This document shows, one piece after another, positions 1 to 5,950 of a stretch of 5,950 bases of DNA (position 1 is its first letter; each line of letters opens with the position of its first letter). The position numbers were made by a program, and so were the translations under genes. This DNA is from Ignavibacteria bacterium UBA4661 (GTDB taxonomy: Bacteria > Bacteroidota > Ignavibacteria > Kapaibacteriales > UBA4661): assembly GCA_002405405.1 (NCBI GenBank), contig DHLT01000170.1, forward strand, positions 8,907 through 14,856. The letters are read 5' to 3'. Below the pieces are notes generated by a model, which worked only from the letters and a program-made list of their open reading frames with translations, did not search any database and was not told the DNA's origin.

Positions 1-584
1 AAATTCCCCGTGTCAAATATAGTGGTGGTGGTGATTGGTACAATGACCAATCGAGCGAAGTAAATCTCTTGAAATTTGTCCGTGATAAGGTTGGTATTTC
101 TGTGATTCCAACCTTTGAAGCAGTGGATTTAAGTACGGATAATATTTTTCAATATCCGATGCTATTTCTAACCGGTCACGGCACAGTTGCATTTTCAGAT
201 AGCGAAATTCGCCGCTTACGTGAATACCTTCATAGTGGTGGATTTTTGTATATCGATGATGACTATGGTTTGGACGCAAGTATCCGTAAAGAGATGAAAA
301 AAGTATTACCTGATCAAAGTTTAGTGGAATTACCATTCTCGCATGGTATTTTCAAATCACTCTACACATTCCCGAATGGGGTGCCAAAAATTCACGAGCA
401 TGATGGTAAGCCCCCGCAAGCATTTGGTATGTTTCATGCAGGGCGCTTATGCGTGCTCTATACCTATCAATCAAATCCAAGTGATGGGTGGGCAGATGCT
501 ACTGTGCACAATGATCCTGAGCCATTACGTCAAGAAGCACTAAAGTTTGGTGCCAACATTGTTGTATGGGTACTGACACACTGA
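1..584 (+). CDS. DUF4159 domain-containing protein, 5' end missing
   Basis: The reading frame is already open at the left edge; the first full codon is at 3 and the stop TGA at 582-584, giving 193 visible residues. The start lies outside the window, so the TTG at 69 is internal. Numbered from base 3, family-typical blocks are visible: RVKYSGGGDWYND near the beginning (3-15), YPMLFLTGHG (about 51-60), LREYLHSGGFLYIDDDYG (about 72-89), a histidine in the SHGIF block (about 114), DGWAD (about 161-165) and GANIVVWVL at the end (183-191). This order matches DUF4159 proteins, which are usually a little over 200 residues with an N-terminal signal sequence, so perhaps 20-40 residues are missing. The fold is thought to be a flavodoxin/ThuA-like alpha-beta domain, and the biochemical function is unknown. 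Such genes often sit beside MoxR, DUF58 and large DUF4175-like membrane protein genes, as here. Family assignment is from recalled motifs, not from a search. Confidence 0.88.
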   Translation, partial: IPRVKYSGGGDWYNDQSSEVNLLKFVRDKVGISVIPTFEAVDLSTDNIFQYPMLFLTGHGTVAFSDSEIRRLREYLHSGGFLYIDDDYGLDASIRKEMKKVLPDQSLVELPFSHGIFKSLYTFPNGVPKIHEHDGKPPQAFGMFHAGRLCVLYTYQSNPSDGWADATVHNDPEPLRQEALKFGANIVVWVLTH

Positions 585-665
585 TCCGGCGTGCAAAAGA
601 ATAATCAATAAAATGTAGCTCCTAAGTCTCCATTGGATATCACTTCACGTACACATAACACAACT

Positions 666-3600
666 ATGGGTTCTCCTCTTCGACAAGATATTGCTTCACG
701 TGTAGAGTCGTCATACAGAGCACTCGATCAACGATTGCGCGAGGTACATCGGCGTATTACTAAACGGCACATCATCATGGCTATTATGCGTGTTATTGTT
801 ATCCTTGCACTTGCATGGTCGTCGGCAATCGCATTAGAAGCAATATTTCGTTTTACCATGTTGATACGAATGGTGTTATGGTATAGTCTGTTAGGGCTTG
901 GCAGTGTTCTTTTGGTTCTGAATGCTATTTATGTTGCTAAAAAACTTCGTTTGGGTTGGCATGACATGCAACGTATATCAATCGCACAATTCATAGGCGA
1001 AAAACTCCATGTTATTGGCGATCATGCTGTAAATGCGCTCATGTTGCATCGAACCCTTACGACTGTTGATGCAACAACTCTTGTGTCGCTGGAATTATCA
1101 TGTGTTGGTTTCCTTAATGAATATGCGGCAACTGAGTCCGCTGATTTTTCAGCTGCTCTCGATGAAAAAAAATATCGTCGATGGCTATTGATTTTTATTC
1201 TTCCATTGTTTACCTGTACGATATTGTTTACGAGTAATGAATGGCGAGCTGCGGCATATAGGATCGTAGAATATCGGCAGTCTTTTATTCCATTACCGCC
1301 ATTTTCAGTACACTTAGAGTATCCTCGCGAAGTTTTTTCGGGTGAAGATATTCAAGTAAAGGTAAAATTTGATGGGGTCGCGCAGTCATTGGTAGAAATG
1401 TATGTTGCAGAAGGTACAGGTCAATTCGTGCGGACGGCAACGCTACGACGTGATTCAGCAGGTAACTTTGTTTATTCTGCACGGGGCATTCGTAACACAA
1501 TCAAAGTCTTTGCACAGGTGCCATGGTATGCTGAATATGTTGTGTCGCCAACAGCTGTGATTGGTGTCATTGATCTACCTGATATTGCTAGCATTGACGG
1601 TCTTGTACAGCCGCCATCCTATACGCAACGTTCTCCACAGCGAATCTCTATCGATCAGGGTGCTATTGATGCGATTTATGGATCGATGACGAATATCCGT
1701 TTGACTGCTGATAAACCCATCGCCAAAGCCGAAATTGTGTTGTACAAAACCAAGAACATTTCAAGTGCAATTACCGATAGTACGCGCAACCAAGATTCTG
1801 CTTCCATCCAATCAATGGTAGGTGGTAATTCGCCGGGCGCACGTGATTCTGTTGTTGTCGCTATGAGTACCAAGGGAATGACAGCTGAGGGAACATTTTC
1901 AGTGCGTTTTGGAGGTCAATACAAACTTCGCGTTGTTGATTCTTCCGGACGAGAAAATCATTCTGCGATTATTCATCCGATTTCAGTCATTCCCGATATT
2001 GCCCCTTCTATCGAAGTGCAGGATCCACAGGGTGATGTTCGTGTCGGTGCCAATGGTTTATTGCCATTGCGTGTACGCATCGAAGATGACTTCGGTTTCT
2101 CACGTTTGACATTGTTGTATCGCCTGAAATCTTCTCGCTATTCTCCGCCGATGAAGGACTTCAAGTCAGTGCAAATCATGGGTCCATCGCAGGAAAAATC
2201 TGCTGTAGTGCCCTATGTATGGGATATGAATACTTTACAATTTACACCCGGCGATGAATATGAGCTTGCTCTTGAAGTTGCAGACAACGATAATATCAGT
2301 GGACCTAAAGTAGCTCGTTCTACTCTATTTACGGCTCGTGCATTAACACTTGAAGAAGTTTTGGCAAATGCTGATCAAACGCAACAATCAGCAACAAAAG
2401 ATCTTGAAAGTGTTGTCCGTGAAACCGAACAAATTCGCCGCGAAGCAGAAGAGTTAAGTCGTGATTTGCGCAAGCAGATGCAGTCGGGCACACAGCAGGA
2501 TTGGAAGAATAAAAAGAAAGCAGAAGAGTTACTTGCCAAACAAGAACAAATGGCGCAGAAAGTCGAACAAGCAAAACAAAAAATTGCCGATATGACGCGA
2601 GAGCTGGCGCAAAATCAAGTGATTTCGCGTGAAACAATGGAACAATACATGCAGTTACAACAGCTTATGCAGCAAGTAAATGCGCCGGAATTCCGTAAAG
2701 CGCAGGAAGCACTGAAGCAAGCAATGCAACAACTACAGCCTCAACAAGTACAACAGGCACTGGAAAATTTTTCCTTCAACGAAGAACAATTCAAAGCACA
2801 AATTGAGCGTACAATGAAGCTCATGCAACGTATTCAAGCGGGTCAAAAAGCCGATGAACTTGCCAAGCGTGCAAAAGAAATTGAAAAGCAAATGAATGAT
2901 ATTCGTGAACAAGCACAGAACAACAAAAATCGTAATGACAAAGATGCAACCGCACAAGATCAACAGCGGCAATTAGCAGAAAAGCAGGCTGATGCTCAAG
3001 CTGAGTATGAACGCCTACAACGCGAAGCAAAGGAGTTGCAACAGCAACTTGATAAATTAAATCAGCAAGAGCAGTCCAAGGATATACAACGTGCGTTAGA
3101 TCAACTCAAGGACGACAAGATTGACCAGGCTATGCAAGACGCCGCCGAGAATATGAAAAAAGGACAGAATGAAAAAGCTGCACCACAACAACAAAAAGCG
3201 CAACAGGCTATGAAGCAATTTGCCGAGCAGATGAAAGATGTTCGTCAGTCTTTGATGACATCGCAACAACTCAAGGCAATTCGTGATATGCAGCGTACGT
3301 TACGTCAACTCGGTGAAGTATCTAAACAGCAAGAACAATTTCGGAAGCAGACGCAAACATTATCACCGAATTCAGCGCAATACCGCTCGTCTGCACAAAA
3401 TCAGGCAACAACAGGTGAGAATATTCGCAATATCGCATCGCAACTCATGCAACAAGCACAGCAGTCATTTGCAGTGTCTCCTGAAATGATTCAATACTTA
3501 GGGCAGGCATTGCAAAACAGTGACAATGCCGTCGAACATCTCGAGGAGCGACGCGGTGGACAAGCTGTACAAGAGCAAGCACAAGCCATGGCTTCAATCA

Positions 3601-4322
3601 ATTCAGCTATGACGCAAATGCAATCTGCACTTTCTCAGATGCAACAAGGAAACGGTTCGCAGAGTGGTGGTGGTATGCCATCCGGTATGGGTACACAAGA
3701 ACAATTACAGCAAATGGCGGCGCAACAGATGATGTTGAATCAAGCTATCCAACAATTTATGCAAGGACAACAGCAGGGGAAAGGACAGGGGCAACAGCAA
3801 GGACAGAATGGACAGCAAGGTCAGCAAGGACAGATCGGACAGCAGGGTGGGCAAAAAGGACAAAATGGGCAACAGGGGCAGAATGGTCAGCAAGGGCAAA
3901 ATCGTACGGGTAGCTTTGGCGATAAACAATCGGAGCTACAACGTTCATTAGATAAGTTAAACCAAGAGCAACGAAAACAAGGGCAACAGCGCGCTTTAGG
4001 CAATCTTGATCAAATTAGCAAAGACATGCAGCAAGTGGCGAGTGATCTGAAAAACAACACGATTTCGCAGGAAACCATTCAGCGACAAGAGAAAATTTTG
4101 TCGCGCCTCCTTGATGCTTCGCGCTCCATGCGTGAGCGCGATCAAGACGACCAACGCGAGGCAAAAACAGCTCAAAATATCGTTGGTAAAAATCCCGGTG
4201 AATTGAAAGAATATCTGAAGCAATCAAAGCAATTTCAAGATCAGCTCAAAGGTTTAGAACGCATGTATACCAAGGATTATGCAGAATTGATTCGTCGCTA
4301 TTTGTCGCGTTTGCAGAAATAA
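666..4322 (+). CDS. Large DUF4175-like membrane protein with Gln-rich coiled coil
   Basis: This encodes 1218 residues from the ATG at 666. An in-frame TTG at 633 would add 11 residues. Neither start has a Shine-Dalgarno; ATG is preferred by codon, and later ATGs would cut into the first membrane helix. Predicted membrane helices lie at about residues 36-60, 67-90 and 172-189, the DUF4175 arrangement. Residues about 205-555 look like beta-rich extracytoplasmic domains. They include a PPSYTQ motif near 316 followed by a GSMTNIRLTADKPIAKAEI block, and a DDFGFSRLTLLYR block near 474; both are typical of this family. From about 558 to the C-terminus the protein is almost entirely charged and Gln-rich helix, probably coiled coil, broken by a Gly/Ser stretch and a Gly/Gln/Asn repeat (1034-1079). 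It ends in a YAELIRRYLSRLQ segment resembling the family's usual end. The function is unknown. I infer an envelope-spanning or scaffolding role acting with the upstream DUF4159 protein and the downstream slipin. The whole frame is intact. Confidence 0.85.
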   Translation: MGSPLRQDIASRVESSYRALDQRLREVHRRITKRHIIMAIMRVIVILALAWSSAIALEAIFRFTMLIRMVLWYSLLGLGSVLLVLNAIYVAKKLRLGWHDMQRISIAQFIGEKLHVIGDHAVNALMLHRTLTTVDATTLVSLELSCVGFLNEYAATESADFSAALDEKKYRRWLLIFILPLFTCTILFTSNEWRAAAYRIVEYRQSFIPLPPFSVHLEYPREVFSGEDIQVKVKFDGVAQSLVEMYVAEGTGQFVRTATLRRDSAGNFVYSARGIRNTIKVFAQVPWYAEYVVSPTAVIGVIDLPDIASIDGLVQPPSYTQRSPQRISIDQGAIDAIYGSMTNIRLTADKPIAKAEIVLYKTKNISSAITDSTRNQDSASIQSMVGGNSPGARDSVVVAMSTKGMTAEGTFSVRFGGQYKLRVVDSSGRENHSAIIHPISVIPDIAPSIEVQDPQGDVRVGANGLLPLRVRIEDDFGFSRLTLLYRLKSSRYSPPMKDFKSVQIMGPSQEKSAVVPYVWDMNTLQFTPGDEYELALEVADNDNISGPKVARSTLFTARALTLEEVLANADQTQQSATKDLESVVRETEQIRREAEELSRDLRKQMQSGTQQDWKNKKKAEELLAKQEQMAQKVEQAKQKIADMTRELAQNQVISRETMEQYMQLQQLMQQVNAPEFRKAQEALKQAMQQLQPQQVQQALENFSFNEEQFKAQIERTMKLMQRIQAGQKADELAKRAKEIEKQMNDIREQAQNNKNRNDKDATAQDQQRQLAEKQADAQAEYERLQREAKELQQQLDKLNQQEQSKDIQRALDQLKDDKIDQAMQDAAENMKKGQNEKAAPQQQKAQQAMKQFAEQMKDVRQSLMTSQQLKAIRDMQRTLRQLGEVSKQQEQFRKQTQTLSPNSAQYRSSAQNQATTGENIRNIASQLMQQAQQSFAVSPEMIQYLGQALQNSDNAVEHLEERRGGQAVQEQAQAMASINSAMTQMQSALSQMQQGNGSQSGGGMPSGMGTQEQLQQMAAQQMMLNQAIQQFMQGQQQGKGQGQQQGQNGQQGQQGQIGQQGGQKGQNGQQGQNGQQGQNRTGSFGDKQSELQRSLDKLNQEQRKQGQQRALGNLDQISKDMQQVASDLKNNTISQETIQRQEKILSRLLDASRSMRERDQDDQREAKTAQNIVGKNPGELKEYLKQSKQFQDQLKGLERMYTKDYAELIRRYLSRLQK
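3765..3902 (+). repeat. In-frame Gly/Gln/Asn low-complexity repeat (46 codons)
   Basis: Forty-six consecutive codons encode almost only Gly, Gln and Asn, built on irregular GQQGQ and GQNGQQ units with occasional Lys and one Ile. At DNA level the units are degenerate copies of GGACAGCAA / GGGCAACAG. Glycine codons alternate between GGA, GGG and GGT, and glutamine codons between CAA and CAG, so the tract is not a fresh perfect tandem duplication. It interrupts the coiled-coil part of the large membrane protein and is probably a flexible or sticky linker. It is followed by another helical segment of about 140 residues. Confidence 0.9.
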
Positions 4323-4368
4323 ATGATGTTAAGGTATAGTAAGTTATTTTTCACCTTTTAATGTTCAT

Positions 4369-5154
4369 ATGGATATTCTTTCTCTTCTTTCTATCGGAGC
4401 TGGTATCGCAGGTTTCCTTGGATTGTCCGGTGTTCGTGTGATTCGTGAGTACAAGCGTTCGGTGGTTTTCCGACTCGGTCGACAAAAATCATTGAGCGGA
4501 CCCGGTATCTATTATTTGGTGCCATTTATTGATTCGCAAAATGTTGTTGACGTTCGTACGCAAACAGTAGATATTGCCCAGCAAGAAACAATTACCAAAG
4601 ATAGTGTTACTGTGAAAATTAATGCAGTGCTCTGGTATCGTATTGCTGATCCTGAGTCAGCTATTATCCGTGTTGCCGATTATCGTGAGGCAGTCTATCA
4701 GGTTGCACAAACAGCCTTGAGGAATGTTATAGGACAGCATGTTCTTGATGAAGTACTAAAAGAGCGCGATAAAATTAACTCGCAAATAGAGGAAATCGTT
4801 GATGGAGCAACTGCCGCATGGGGTGTAAAAGTAGAAATGGTTGAAATGAAAGATGTTGAAATTCCACAGTCATTGCAACGTGCCATGGCGCGCGAGGCAG
4901 AAGCTGTACGGGAAAAACGAGCACGTATTATCAAAGCTGAAGCAGAAATGGAAGCATCTCAAAAGCTGACACAAGCATCAGAAATGATTTCCTCCAGTCC
5001 TGCGGCTTTGGAACTGCGACGTATGCAAATGCTTTCCGAAATAGGGGCTGAGAATAATACTACAACGATAGTGATGATGCCATCGGAATTTATCGGCATG
5101 GCAAAGGGATTATCAGAAACATTTTCACGAGCAAAAACGGATTCCAAAGAATGA
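4369..5154 (+). CDS. Stomatin/slipin-type SPFH (band 7) membrane protein
   Basis: This encodes 261 residues, a usual length for bacterial slipins. A hydrophobic N-terminal segment (about 3-25) should anchor it in the membrane. The SPFH/band 7 domain follows at about 26-190, with the recognisable runs EYKRSVVFRLGR (27-38), GPGIYYLVPFID (44-55), VDVRTQTVDI (60-69), TKDSVTVKINAVLWYRI (76-92), Q-TALRNVIG (114-122) and VEMKDVEIPQ (158-167). Residues about 165-205 are an Ala/Glu/Lys/Arg-rich helix of the kind that mediates oligomerisation. The end, TTTIVMMPSEF (231-241), matches the stomatin C-terminal motif. Members form large ring-like or cage-like membrane assemblies and organise or regulate partner membrane proteins, often a protease of the NfeD family. 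No nfeD gene is visible next to it. It starts 46 bases after the large membrane protein gene, so cotranscription is plausible. The ATG at 4369 has no Shine-Dalgarno; an out-of-frame ATG at 4361 was not used because it leaves the SPFH frame. Confidence 0.93.
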   Translation: MDILSLLSIGAGIAGFLGLSGVRVIREYKRSVVFRLGRQKSLSGPGIYYLVPFIDSQNVVDVRTQTVDIAQQETITKDSVTVKINAVLWYRIADPESAIIRVADYREAVYQVAQTALRNVIGQHVLDEVLKERDKINSQIEEIVDGATAAWGVKVEMVEMKDVEIPQSLQRAMAREAEAVREKRARIIKAEAEMEASQKLTQASEMISSSPAALELRRMQMLSEIGAENNTTTIVMMPSEFIGMAKGLSETFSRAKTDSKE

Positions 5155-5213
5155 TACTGCTAGCAAAATAAGTACCCCTAAAGACAGTCCCCCAAAATTT
5201 ATCGTGAATTTCA

Positions 5214-5245
5214 TTTGCTACTTCTCAAAGTGCATTGTAGATTTG
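5214..5245 (+). promoter_or_regulatory. Putative Bacteroidota-type promoter for rho
   Basis: TTTG at 5214-5217 is followed after 20 bases by TAGATTTG at 5238-5245. This fits the Bacteroidota housekeeping consensus, a -33 TTTG and a -7 TAnnTTTG spaced by roughly 19-21 bases. Transcription would start near 5249-5252, leaving a leader of about 270 bases before rho. The match is exact to the consensus, but both elements are short and AT-rich, and the organism's lineage is itself inferred. Confidence 0.5.
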
Positions 5246-5260
5246 TTTGTGCGCCTTCTT

Positions 5261-5371
5261 ATGGAGCAAACGCATTTTCTCAATCAAATGTACAGTCGTC
5301 TGCCTCGAAGCCAATCAAGTCGTTACGCCCTGCGCACACTCCCCGTCTCTCTGATTCTCATTGCTGTATAG
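5261..5371 (+). CDS. Possible 36-residue leader peptide upstream of rho
   Basis: An ATG at 5261 opens a frame of 36 codons closed by TAG at 5369-5371. The product would begin MEQTHFLNQM, be basic in the middle (five Arg between residues 13 and 25) and end in a hydrophobic SLILIAV. The ATG sits about 10 bases after the transcription start predicted from the promoter-like element, and there is no Shine-Dalgarno, so translation would be nearly leaderless. The C-rich segment lies inside the last part of the frame. Escherichia coli rho is likewise preceded by a short leader ORF (rhoL, about 33 codons), but no sequence similarity is claimed. A 36-codon frame can arise by chance, so the support is positional only. 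Confidence 0.35.
   Translation: MEQTHFLNQMYSRLPRSQSSRYALRTLPVSLILIAV
5321..5360 (+). promoter_or_regulatory. C-rich, G-poor segment, possible rut site
   Basis: Hand count over these 40 bases gives 18 C, 11 T, 6 G and 5 A, with many YC dinucleotides (for example CCCCGTCTCTCTG at 5341-5353). Rho loads on such unstructured C-over-G-rich RNA, and rho genes in several bacteria are autogenously attenuated in their leaders. Its position in the predicted rho leader makes this a candidate Rho utilisation site. It is also the distal part of the short leader ORF, so ribosomes on that ORF could mask it. Confidence 0.35.
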
Positions 5372-5404
5372 TTGCCGTCTCTTTTGTACCAAATAGGTAG
5401 TGCA

Positions 5405-5431
5405 ATCAGCATTGGTTCATGGTTTGCTGAT
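5405..5431 (+). promoter_or_regulatory. 7-bp inverted repeat in the rho leader
   Basis: ATCAGCA (5405-5411) and TGCTGAT (5425-5431) are perfect reverse complements with a 13-base loop. The stem lies between the leader ORF and the rho start. No T-run follows, so it is not a standard intrinsic terminator. It could be a leader structure, a dyad operator, or chance. Confidence 0.25.
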
Positions 5432-5509
5432 CTATCCCATAAGTGCGCACGATACCGATGCAGTTTCGATTCCAGTGTAAACTTTTCTTATTTCTCTTGT
5501 TCCATTTGT

Positions 5510-5513
5510 AGGA
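5510..5513 (+). promoter_or_regulatory. Shine-Dalgarno-like site of rho
   Basis: AGGA ends six bases before the ATG at 5520. It supports that start over the in-frame ATG at 5583. It is also the only clear Shine-Dalgarno-like site before a gene start in the window. Confidence 0.55.
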
Positions 5514-5519
5514 TTCTCT

Positions 5520-5950
5520 ATGCCTGCCCAAAGTTATGCGGACGAAGTCTATCGTCCTGTTGATTTTAATAAACACAATAACATGAAAATTGCTGAGTTG
5601 ACGCAGCTTGCAAAAGCACTCGGTCTTGAAAACATCACCGAATTGCGCAAGCAAGACCTTATCTTTCAAATCACCGAAGCTCAAACACATCGCCAAACAC
5701 AACAAGAGCAAGATAATGGCTTGAGTATAGGGGCCGGTGTTCTTGAGGTATTACCTGATGGATATGGCTTTCTGAGAGCACCAGATTATAACTATTTGCC
5801 TTCACCGGATGACATTTATGTGTCGCCATCGCAAATTAAACGCTTTGGTCTCCGTACGGGTGATACCATAACCGGGCAGGTACGTCCCCCGAAAGAAGCA
5901 GAGCGATTTTTTGCACTCTTGAAAGTGGACAAGGTGAATTATGTCGAGCC
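5520..5950 (+). CDS. rho: Transcription termination factor Rho, N-terminal part
   Basis: An open frame from the ATG at 5520 runs off the right edge after 143 codons with no stop; full-length Rho is usually 400 residues or more. Residues about 22-55 form the Rho N-terminal helical domain ([10 protein letters not shown] and [10 protein letters not shown] blocks). A short Gln-rich linker (about 53-66) leads into the cold-shock-like RNA-binding domain with [16 protein letters not shown] (71-86), [19 protein letters not shown] (97-115) and [15 protein letters not shown] (122-136). These blocks are nearly identical to Escherichia coli Rho. Y82 and F84 correspond to the two RNA-contacting aromatics of the GFGFLR motif. 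Rho is a hexameric RNA-dependent ATPase/translocase that ends transcription of untranslated RNA; its Walker and helicase motifs lie beyond the window. The N-terminus carries about 13 extra residues relative to E. coli, and it lacks the long low-complexity insert seen in many Bacteroidia Rho proteins. The leader suggests autoregulation. Confidence 0.96.
   Translation, partial: MPAQSYADEVYRPVDFNKHNNMKIAELTQLAKALGLENITELRKQDLIFQITEAQTHRQTQQEQDNGLSIGAGVLEVLPDGYGFLRAPDYNYLPSPDDIYVSPSQIKRFGLRTGDTITGQVRPPKEAERFFALLKVDKVNYVE

Larger units (their letters stand above)
5155..5519. other. Intergenic region / rho leader
   Basis: These 365 bases lie between the slipin stop and the rho start. Bases 5155-5213 show no convincing terminator: the run of C residues at 5192-5195 has no G-rich partner, and a 5-bp AT stem near 5199-5215 is too weak. 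The rest contains the promoter-like element, a short leader ORF, a C-rich segment, an inverted repeat and the rho ribosome-binding site, each listed separately. An 8-bp palindrome GTGCGCAC lies at 5443-5450, and related TGCGC words occur at 5250-5254 and 5331-5335; their meaning is unknown. Confidence 0.75.

Noticed and set aside
69..584. TTG at 69 as the start of the first gene
   Set aside because: The same frame continues to the left edge and encodes the conserved GGGDWY block of DUF4159 before this codon.
3705..3948. Antisense reading frames rich in Leu/Ser or Val/Ala opposite the Gln-rich repeat
   Set aside because: They are translation shadows of the CAA/CAG and GGN codons of the sense gene and show no independent coding signal.
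4310..4352. Promoter for the slipin gene (TTTG at 4310, TATTTTTC at 4345)
   Set aside because: The spacing is 31 bases and the -7 element lacks the final G, so the match to the consensus is poor.
5161..5220. TAGCAAA / TTTGCTA inverted repeat as a terminator for the slipin gene
   Set aside because: The arms are 7 bp and AT-rich with a 46-base loop and no T-run, so no stable terminator is expected.
5215..5400. 61-codon frame across the rho leader
   Set aside because: It has only a TTG start inside the promoter-like element, no ribosome-binding site and no recognisable domain; the ATG frame at 5261 fits the context better.
5461..5480. tRNA T-loop-like string GTTTCGATTCC
   Set aside because: The flanking bases do not form the T-stem, and no acceptor or anticodon arm can be drawn around it.
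5406..5711. 101-codon antisense frame over the rho start
   Set aside because: It overlaps the well-supported rho coding sequence and its translation resembles no known protein.

Overview
The window holds four protein-coding genes, all on the + strand: the 3' part of a DUF4159-family gene, a very large DUF4175-like membrane protein gene, a stomatin/slipin-type SPFH gene, and the 5' part of rho, the transcription termination factor. The DUF4159/DUF4175 pair, the lack of Shine-Dalgarno sequences before most genes and a promoter-like TTTG / TAnnTTTG element before rho all point to the Bacteroidota-Chlorobiota-Ignavibacteria/Kapabacteria lineage. The Rho N-terminus is compact, without the long low-complexity insert common in Bacteroidia. 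That favours the Chlorobi/Ignavibacteria/Kapabacteria side, but this placement is inference.

Layout. Positions 1-584 encode the DUF4159 domain protein, with its N-terminus outside the window. After a gap of 81 bases, 666-4322 encodes a 1218-residue protein. It has three predicted membrane helices, a beta-rich extracytoplasmic region, about 660 residues of Gln-rich coiled coil, and a 46-residue Gly/Gln/Asn repeat near the C-terminus. Only 46 bases separate it from the SPFH gene at 4369-5154. The first three genes may be one transcription unit, as no terminator hairpin was seen between them. DUF4159 and DUF4175-like genes are commonly found near MoxR ATPase and DUF58 (Bat-like) genes, so the window probably catches the end of such an envelope-related locus. 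The slipin would fit as a membrane scaffold.

Positions 5155-5519 are a 365-base non-coding interval and the most interesting part. They contain a good Bacteroidota-type promoter match, a 36-codon open reading frame starting about 10 bases after the expected transcription start, a C-rich/G-poor segment inside that reading frame, a 7-bp inverted repeat, and an AGGA ribosome-binding site just before rho. The layout resembles the autoregulated leader of Escherichia coli rho, which also carries a short leader ORF (rhoL). It suggests that Rho attenuates its own gene here.

rho begins at 5520 and runs off the right edge inside its RNA-binding domain. No mobile element, CRISPR array, tRNA or rRNA was found. 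Apart from the rho leader the region looks like ordinary chromosomal sequence, and I do not see a clearly new defence or mobile system.
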